Shown here piece after piece: positions 58,654 to 64,000 of a DNA stretch of 64,000 bases. This DNA comes from Phycisphaerae bacterium. Lineage in GTDB: Bacteria; Planctomycetota; Phycisphaerae; UBA1845; UTPLA1. How positions within the stretch are numbered: the stretch's first letter is position 1; the number at the start of each line of letters is the position of its first letter. The position numbers and the translations under genes are program-made. The DNA is taken from contig DATEMU010000007.1 of assembly GCA_035275405.1 (NCBI GenBank), positions 372,001-436,000 of the forward strand. Reading direction: 5' to 3'. The notes below the pieces were generated by a model that worked only from the letters and a program-made list of their open reading frames with translations, had not been told where the DNA came from and did no database searches.

Positions 58654-60273
58654 CTACTTCACCACAAAGCAATCAGCCAGAGCCTCTTGGGCTTGCTCGG
58701 GCGAGCTCTGACCGAGTGTTGAGGGCGGAACCAGCGCCAAACAAATCGTTTCGCCTTTGGTGACCGTGCTCCCTACCCTCTTTCTCAAGACAGCGCCTCC
58801 CCGATTGGAGCCTGCCTCGCCCGCTATGGGAGTTTCGCGAAAGCCAAAATTCACGACATTCCCTAATTTGACTTGATCGATGACGCCGATCGTTCCACTT
58901 AGTCGCGCCGATACTTCACGAAATTCGAGGCCTTCCAAAAGCGATCGCGGGTTGGCACAAATCCTATCAGCATTCGAGCAACTAACTCCGTGAGCCATCA
59001 TAAGCCGATGAAACGCCCGAAGTGGGGCTCCATCGCGTATGAGCGAATTGAGATAATCCCTTGTGTCGGGTGCGCTGACACTAGGCCACTCCGCATGTAG
59101 CAGCAATGTCGCCTGGTCCAGCACTCTTTGTCGTTGCACTTCGAGCAACTCGCCGTCGAATAAATCGTCCCCTTGACTACCCATTAGTACAAGTGCTTCA
59201 CAAAGTTCAACGGAATTCCCAACCCCCGAACCTGTCAGCTGGTCATTAGAGTAGCACTTGATGTCAATGGCCATTCCCGAATTCGAGCAGACTTGCGCCA
59301 AACTATCCCCGATCGACACTGCTTCCCGTTCTGGACCAACAAATGCCCCCGCGCCGAACCTTACGTCAAACAATATTCGATGAACGGGTAACGCAAGATG
59401 TTTACTTGCTATGCTTGAGACAATAAGCGGCTTTGAGGCCACCGTTCCCGTTTCGCCGCGCAGCAGGTAAAGCTCGCGATCTGCCGGGCACACCCTAGGT
59501 CCAGTAGTGCACATTGCTACCCCGCACTCTTGGAGTAGCCGTTCCATATCGTCACCGGGGCTCGCAAACGAAAAGCCGGGAATCACGCTCAGTTTGTCCC
59601 ATGTCCCCCCTGTGTGGCCTAATGATCGCCCCACAAGCGTTGAAGTCATTACGGGGAATCTCTCCTGTGATGCGGCAAGCAGGCTCGGCAGTATCAATGA
59701 CACCTTTTCAGAGATCCCTCCCGTGGGATATCTACGTATTATTCGAGTGCGAGCGCGCTCCGCAAATGGTCGCGCGTCGAAAACAAGACCTGTACCCGTC
59801 ATCGCCAGCGTTAGAGCAGCCGTGTCGCTATCAGAAAGTCCTTCAACGCAAATCAACGCAAGAACCAGAGAAACGACAGACGGTGGAGTATTGCCGTTCA
59901 GAAACCCATGCAAGAACGTAGAAAAGCAGGTGTGGCCGATTTCCAAATGAAGTACAAGACGTTTGAGGAGATCAAGTTCATTCGGGCGGACCAAAGCGCT
60001 CAACACGGGAAGTGTGGGAGCATCATGTGATGGCGATAGTAGTTCTGGATAAGCGAAGCAAAGGCAATGTCTAACAAAATCGTACTGCGCCATCAGACGC
60101 TGGAACAGCCGATCCTCGTTAACTGTGCGATTCTTGCGGAGAAGCTTCACGCAAAGAGTCATGCACTGTGCGTCGGAAATCCACGTATCCGTAAATGCAT
60201 CGGTTGTTTGTGGCGATAGCTCGCCTAGGGAATCTAATTCCTGATAGGCATCCATGATCCATTGGGAGTTCAT
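58654..60273 (-). CDS. Thymidine phosphorylase-like protein
   Basis: A 539-residue protein of the nucleoside phosphorylase-II/trpD fold family. Family landmarks are TAALTLAMTGTGLVFD, then RYPTGGISEKVSLILPSLLAA (compare KHSTGGVGDKVSL in DeoA) and STLVGRSLGHTGGTWDKLSVIPGF (compare [21 protein letters not shown]). The last part has a barrel-sandwich-like segment. It would split thymidine to thymine and deoxyribose-1-phosphate; AMP phosphorylase is an alternative since the size is close to both. The first 100 residues are longer than in DeoA. It overlaps the kinase-like gene upstream by 4 bases (ATGA). Confidence 0.88.
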   Translation of the reverse strand: MNSQWIMDAYQELDSLGELSPQTTDAFTDTWISDAQCMTLCVKLLRKNRTVNEDRLFQRLMAQYDFVRHCLCFAYPELLSPSHDAPTLPVLSALVRPNELDLLKRLVLHLEIGHTCFSTFLHGFLNGNTPPSVVSLVLALICVEGLSDSDTAALTLAMTGTGLVFDARPFAERARTRIIRRYPTGGISEKVSLILPSLLAASQERFPVMTSTLVGRSLGHTGGTWDKLSVIPGFSFASPGDDMERLLQECGVAMCTTGPRVCPADRELYLLRGETGTVASKPLIVSSIASKHLALPVHRILFDVRFGAGAFVGPEREAVSIGDSLAQVCSNSGMAIDIKCYSNDQLTGSGVGNSVELCEALVLMGSQGDDLFDGELLEVQRQRVLDQATLLLHAEWPSVSAPDTRDYLNSLIRDGAPLRAFHRLMMAHGVSCSNADRICANPRSLLEGLEFREVSARLSGTIGVIDQVKLGNVVNFGFRETPIAGEAGSNRGGAVLRKRVGSTVTKGETICLALVPPSTLGQSSPEQAQEALADCFVVK

Positions 60274-60938
60274 GAACCCGCGTCCTCCACAAGCTTGAGG
60301 CGACGCAGTTGCGAAATAATATGGATGGCCGTGGTCTCTGGTGAATCCAGCCCCTCGTCAACTAGCACTAGCGATGCCCCAGAGTTCACCGAAAAGGTCC
60401 TTGATGCCGCGAGAAACGCCTCTTGAGTGGGAAAGCTCGAGAGGAACAACGCATCGGAATCCATCTCTCTCCCGCGTTGTCGTAGTCGCGCCTTCCATTG
60501 ATCGAGTGTCACTTGCAAGAATATAATACAGTCCGCATCCGGCAGAAGTTGGGAGTCGATGGCGCTCATCTCTTTCAGTACACGCAAGTAGGGCTCCGTA
60601 GGAGGAATAAGCCACTTCAGATGGGGGTGTTCAATGTAATAGGAGATCAGCTTATCGTAGTAGGAATCTACAATCGCAAACTTACCATCTCGTCTATCAG
60701 TGGCGGCAGTATACAATTGGGGAACCCGCATGGCCCGAAACCACGTTATGGCCGAGAAGCAGCCGAGTACATCGCGTCGCATGACCGCCGTGGGCCAGGA
60801 AGGCTCCTCCGGCTCAAGGTACAGTGTTGATCCACGAATCAGTCGCGCCAGCGCCGCGGCGGTAGTTGATTTCCCAGATCCGGGCAGACCCATGAAGGCA
60901 AGAAGGCGTCCACCGCTACGGGAGTCAGGCGCTATCAT
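60270..60938 (-). CDS. Deoxynucleoside/nucleotide kinase-like P-loop protein
   Basis: A 222-residue P-loop kinase with Walker A GLPGSGKSTTAA near the N-terminus. A segment AIVDSYYDKLISYYIEHPHLKWLIPP (equivalent to the DRY region), a middle DADCIIFLQVTLDQWKARLRQRGREMD and a C-terminal VLVDEGLDSP fit the deoxynucleoside/thymidylate kinase group, though the exact substrate is unclear. It is co-transcribed with the thymidine phosphorylase-like gene (4-base overlap). Together with the TMK-like gene on the other strand it points to a thymidine-centred pathway. Confidence 0.8.
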   Translation of the reverse strand: MIAPDSRSGGRLLAFMGLPGSGKSTTAAALARLIRGSTLYLEPEEPSWPTAVMRRDVLGCFSAITWFRAMRVPQLYTAATDRRDGKFAIVDSYYDKLISYYIEHPHLKWLIPPTEPYLRVLKEMSAIDSQLLPDADCIIFLQVTLDQWKARLRQRGREMDSDALFLSSFPTQEAFLAASRTFSVNSGASLVLVDEGLDSPETTAIHIISQLRRLKLVEDAGS

Positions 60939-61110
60939 GATTCCGTTGTCCCAGATGGCCTCAACCCACGATCGCCAGTTGCGAAACGTCTTGACGGACC
61001 GCGCGGATTGCGCTGCATTGTGGTTCTAGCCAAAACATTTCTCAAGGGCGATTCGACCGCGATTCTTACCAACTGGTCTTACCGGTTAGCTCACAAGCTC
61101 ACTAGCGACG

Positions 61111-61251
61111 TTCAACTCGGTAGAGGCACTCATCCAGGTCTGGGACGGCAATACAGACACGCTGGCCGCATCGATCGACCGCATACAGCGCACCGCCACC
61201 GACATTATCGCGGCGCTGCACGCGCCCGAACAGCAGGCGCACGCCGCTTGA
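61111..61251 (+). pseudogene. Orphan 3' end of a lost gene
   Basis: The frame encodes a natural-looking helical tail (FNSVEALIQVWDGNTDTLAASIDRIQRTATDIIAALHAPEQQAHAA) ending at TGA 61249, then a strong terminator. Upstream it runs into a stop at 61087 and has no start codon. I read it as the tail of a gene cut by insertion of the sequence to its left. Confidence 0.6.
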
Positions 61252-61263
61252 TTCTTTACCGCA

Positions 61264-61294
61264 CCCCGGCGGCTCGCACCCGCCGGGGTTTCTT
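61264..61294 (+). terminator. Intrinsic terminator of the lost gene
   Basis: CCCCGGCGG (61264-61272) pairs with CCGCCGGGG (61280-61288) and is followed by TTTCTTC. It lies 12 bases after the stop of the orphan gene tail. Confidence 0.85.
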
Positions 61295-61346
61295 CGTGCT
61301 GGGGCAGCGCTACGAACATCGCGTGAATCCCGATTCAAGGCGGCGG

Positions 61347-61375
61347 TTGACATGTCTATCATGCTCCGATAGATA
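61347..61375 (+). promoter_or_regulatory. Promoter with operator of the HTH-helicase operon
   Basis: TTGACA (61347-61352) and TAGATA (61370-61375) are 17 bases apart. A perfect inverted repeat TCTATC-N7-GATAGA (61355-61373) lies within, and another TCTATC occurs at 61405 in the gene itself. The next gene encodes an HTH protein that could bind it. Confidence 0.75.
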
Positions 61376-61400
61376 GATTCTGGAGCAGGAGGCCGGCAGG

Positions 61401-61688
61401 GTGTTCTATCAGCGATCCTATGAAATCGAACGACGACTTGAGGCTGTGCTTCGCCTGATCCGCAAAGGCAAGTTCTCGACGCCAAAGATTGCCAAGGAGA
61501 TCGGCGTCTCGATACCCACGATTTCCCGTGACGTGACGGCACTCCGCCAGCGTGGGCACGAAATTCGCTCCGAGCGTGGTGGTGACGGCTGGCGGTATTG
61601 GCTTGAGGAATCAGCGACCAGCGAACGGAAGAAGGCGCGGAAGCAGCGCGGCACTGGCCACACGGCCGCGGAGGCGCACCGCGCATGA
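61401..61688 (+). CDS. Small HTH transcriptional regulator
   Basis: A 95-residue protein from a GTG start. The winged-HTH of HTH_11/DeoR type covers residues 8-65 (EIERRLEAVLRLIRKGKFSTPKIAKEIGVSIPTISRDVTALRQRGHEI), with a basic C-terminal tail. GGAGCAGGAGG precedes it. Its stop overlaps the helicase ATG (ATGA). It probably autoregulates the operon at the TCTATC dyad, which is inference. Confidence 0.85.
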   Translation: MFYQRSYEIERRLEAVLRLIRKGKFSTPKIAKEIGVSIPTISRDVTALRQRGHEIRSERGGDGWRYWLEESATSERKKARKQRGTGHTAAEAHRA

Positions 61689-64000
61689 CCAACTTCCACG
61701 CCAAGTACATCGCCCACGAGTTGACCCGCCGCTGCGCTTCCGACAGCGTGGAGAAGCTCACGGCCGTGCTTTCCGACGCCCAGGTGGACCTGAATCCCCA
61801 CCAGATCGAGGCGGCGCTATTCGCCTTTCGCAATCCGCTCTCGCGCGGAGCGATACTCGCCGACGAAGTTGGACTCGGCAAAACCATTGAAGCCGGCCTG
61901 CTAATCGCACAGAAGTGGGCCGAGCTGCGCCGCCGCTTGCTCGTCATCGCGCCGGCCAATCTCCGCAAGCAGTGGAGCCAGGAGCTTGCCGACAAGTTCT
62001 TCCTGCCTTCCATGATCCTCGAGGCCCGCACGTTCAACGAGTGCATCCGCGCCGGAAATCTCAATCCGTTTCAACAGGATGCCGTCGTAATCTGTTCTTA
62101 TCAATTCGCCCGCAAGATGGAGCCGTATGTTCGGCAGACGCAATGGGACCTTGTCGTGATCGACGAGGCCCATCGGCTCCGCAACGTTTACAAGCCGACA
62201 AATAAGATCGCAAACGCCATCAAGCAATCCCTGTTACCGTTCCGCAAGGTGCTGTTGACCGCGACGCCGCTGCAAAACTCCCTGCTGGAGCTTTACGGCC
62301 TGGTCAGCATCATCGACGAGTATTCCTTCGGCGATATCAAGACGTACCGCACGCGCTTCACGCGGCTCGGCAATGATGAGGATTTCGCCAACCTGAAGGA
62401 ACGCCTAAAGCCAATCTGCAAGCGCACGCTCCGCAAGCAGGTTCTCGAATACGTCAAGTACACGAACCGGCACGCGCTCGTGCAGGAATTCGTGCCCACG
62501 CCCGAGGAGCAACGGCTCTACGATCTTGTCACGCAATACCTCCAGCAGCCTGCGCTCTACGCGCTGCCGGCCAGCCAGCGAACGCTCATGACGCTGATCC
62601 TACGGAAGCTGCTGGCCTCTTCGACCTACGCCATTTCCGACACGCTGAGCGGCCTAGCGTTCAAGCTGGAAACGGCGGCGCGAGATGCCGAAGCCGTCGA
62701 AGCGCCGCCGGAGCAACTGGTTGACGATTGGGAGGAAATCGACGAACTGGCCGACGAATGGGAGCCGGACGAAGACGAAGAACCGCAGCCCGACAAGCCG
62801 AAATACACGTCGGCCCAATTGGACGAAATGCGCAAAGAAACCGCGAAACTCCGAGAGTTTCACGCGCTAGCCAAGTCGATTGCCAAGAATTCCAAGGGCG
62901 AAGTGCTGCTCACGGCGCTGCGCCGAGGTTTCGCTGCCGCCGCCAAAGCGCAAGAGGGCGACGCCGCGATCCAGCAAAAGGCCCTTATCTTCACCGAATC
63001 GCGGCGCACGCAGGAATACTTGTTCCGAATCCTGGAAGAAACGGAATTCGCCGGCAAGGTGATGGTCTTCAACGGCACGAACAGCGACCCCGGCTCCAAG
63101 GAGATTTACCGTCGTTGGCTTGATCGCCACACAGGGACCGACCGCGTATCCGGTTCCCCTGCGTCCGACTTGCGGGCCGCACTCGTGGACCACTTCCGCG
63201 ACGAAGCATCGATCATGATCGCCACCGAGGCCGCGGCCGAGGGCATAAACCTCCAGTTCTGCAATCTCGTCGTCAATTATGACCTGCCCTGGAACCCGCA
63301 GCGCATCGAGCAACGCATCGGCCGCTGCCACCGATATGGCCAGAAATTCGACGTGGTGGTCGTCAACTTCCTGAATAAGAACAACGCCGCCGATCAACGC
63401 GTGTACGAGTTGCTCGACACGAAATTCCGCCTGTTCAGCGGCGTGTTCGGCGCCAGCGACGAAGTGCTCGGCGCCGTCGAATCCGGCGTGGACTTCGAGA
63501 AACGCATCGCTGGCATCTATCAGAAATGCCGCACGCCGATGCAGATTCAATTCGAGTTTGACCAGCTACAACAGGAGCTTGATACCGAAATCGCCGCCGG
63601 CCAGCAGGATGCCCGCGAGAAACTGCTCGACAACTTCGACCAGGAAGTCGTCGAAAAGGTCCGCATCCAAAGCAGCGGCTTGCTGAACCGCTTCAACGAA
63701 CGACTTTGGATTCTGACGCAGCACTTGCTGGACGGCTTCGCCCGCTTCGACGGAAACGAGTACAGCTTTTTTTTGACGAAGAACCCGTTCCCCGGTGAAA
63801 CCATCCACCCCGGTCCCTATCGACTCGGCAAGCATGTCGAAGATGCCAACACCTACCGCATAGGCCATCCGCTCGCACAGCGCATCCTTGCCCAGGCGAA
63901 GGCCCTTGCCGTCGCGCCGGCCGAGGTGACGTTCGACCTGACGAATGGCGGAAAAAACATCGCCGTCCTCACCCCGTTAGTCGGTACGACAGGTTGGCTC
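61685..64000 (+). CDS. RapA/SNF2-type DEAH helicase, cut by the window end
   Basis: The ATG at 61685 opens a frame of 772 codons without a stop to the window end. Walker A is DEVGLGKTIEAG (about residue 60-70), the DEAH box is VVIDEAHRLRN (about 158-168) and motif III is LLTATPLQN. Helicase C carries ALIFTESRRTQEYL, IATEAAAEGINLQFCNLVVNYDLPWNPQRIEQRIGRCHRYGQ. It is closest in order to HepA/RapA-like SNF2 helicases of phage-defence type operons (for example DISARM-like loci), but the defence role is inference since the neighbours to the right are missing. An acidic insert DDWEEIDELADEWEPDEDEE lies between the helicase lobes. Confidence 0.9.
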   Translation, partial: MTNFHAKYIAHELTRRCASDSVEKLTAVLSDAQVDLNPHQIEAALFAFRNPLSRGAILADEVGLGKTIEAGLLIAQKWAELRRRLLVIAPANLRKQWSQELADKFFLPSMILEARTFNECIRAGNLNPFQQDAVVICSYQFARKMEPYVRQTQWDLVVIDEAHRLRNVYKPTNKIANAIKQSLLPFRKVLLTATPLQNSLLELYGLVSIIDEYSFGDIKTYRTRFTRLGNDEDFANLKERLKPICKRTLRKQVLEYVKYTNRHALVQEFVPTPEEQRLYDLVTQYLQQPALYALPASQRTLMTLILRKLLASSTYAISDTLSGLAFKLETAARDAEAVEAPPEQLVDDWEEIDELADEWEPDEDEEPQPDKPKYTSAQLDEMRKETAKLREFHALAKSIAKNSKGEVLLTALRRGFAAAAKAQEGDAAIQQKALIFTESRRTQEYLFRILEETEFAGKVMVFNGTNSDPGSKEIYRRWLDRHTGTDRVSGSPASDLRAALVDHFRDEASIMIATEAAAEGINLQFCNLVVNYDLPWNPQRIEQRIGRCHRYGQKFDVVVVNFLNKNNAADQRVYELLDTKFRLFSGVFGASDEVLGAVESGVDFEKRIAGIYQKCRTPMQIQFEFDQLQQELDTEIAAGQQDAREKLLDNFDQEVVEKVRIQSSGLLNRFNERLWILTQHLLDGFARFDGNEYSFFLTKNPFPGETIHPGPYRLGKHVEDANTYRIGHPLAQRILAQAKALAVAPAEVTFDLTNGGKNIAVLTPLVGTTGWL

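Noticed and set aside
61102-62064. 320-codon minus-strand ORF over the HTH and helicase start
   Set aside because: It lies opposite well-supported plus-strand genes and their promoter and looks like a shadow frame.

Overview
The window is GC-rich DNA that most resembles a planctomycete (Phycisphaerae/Pirellulales-like) chromosome. The signs are a PEP-CTERM protein, a secreted kelch-repeat protein with a dockerin-like tail, several paired-CxxC zinc-ribbon membrane proteins, a DUF1580-type excisionase-like protein, and a full ISC iron-sulfur operon with an IscR-like Rrf2 regulator. Assignment below phylum would be guesswork.

Layout. (1) 0.4-4.2 kb: class III aminotransferase, a secreted protein of unknown function and a zinc-ribbon membrane protein. 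(2) 4.2-10.9 kb: an accessory patch with gene debris (decayed zinc-ribbon paralogue, FG-GAP-like fragment, truncated Mu-type protease), a class III adenylate cyclase, a short-repeat membrane protein, a 21-bp tandem array and uncharacterised genes. (3) 11-15.5 kb: PEP-CTERM protein, tRNA-Met, DUF1801 protein, lipoprotein, GH1-like lipoprotein. (4) 15.6-21.6 kb: ISC operon iscR-iscS-iscU-iscA-hscB-hscA-fdx-iscX. (5) 21.6-24 kb: SDR, isochorismatase-like hydrolase and zinc-ribbon genes with an 80-bp duplication. (6) From tRNA-Gly(CCC) at 24.22 kb onward: a mosaic mobile element. It carries a tRNA-adjacent integrase, a four-gene QueC-like/ImmA-IrrE/PIN operon, ParB, SprT-like, a VirD4-type ATPase, a second tyrosine recombinase, a MobF relaxase, a DNA methyltransferase, ParA, a RepL-like initiator with 21-bp iterons and a DnaA box, and a very large methyltransferase-helicase protein between direct repeats. 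(7) 53.7-56.2 kb: kelch protein and XRE regulator. (8) 56.8-60.9 kb: two convergent nucleotide-metabolism modules (TMK-like kinase, two-TM protein, small helical protein; thymidine phosphorylase-like, nucleoside kinase-like). (9) 61.3 kb to the end: an orphan gene tail with its terminator, then a promoter/operator, a small HTH regulator and a RapA/SNF2-type helicase cut by the window edge.

How the genes work together. The ISC genes form one Fe-S assembly operon under a probable autoregulated promoter. The mobile region has transfer (relaxase, coupling ATPase), maintenance (ParA, ParB, RepL-like, iterons) and integration genes, but no VirB-type channel genes, so a mobilisable or plasmid-derived integrated element is more likely than a complete conjugative one. 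The best candidates for undescribed biology are the overlapping QueC-like/XRE-ImmA-IrrE/PIN operon (25.7-29.4 kb) and the thymidine-nucleotide cassette with its two-TM protein (56.8-60.9 kb). Both lie in element cargo and look like defence modules, which is inference.
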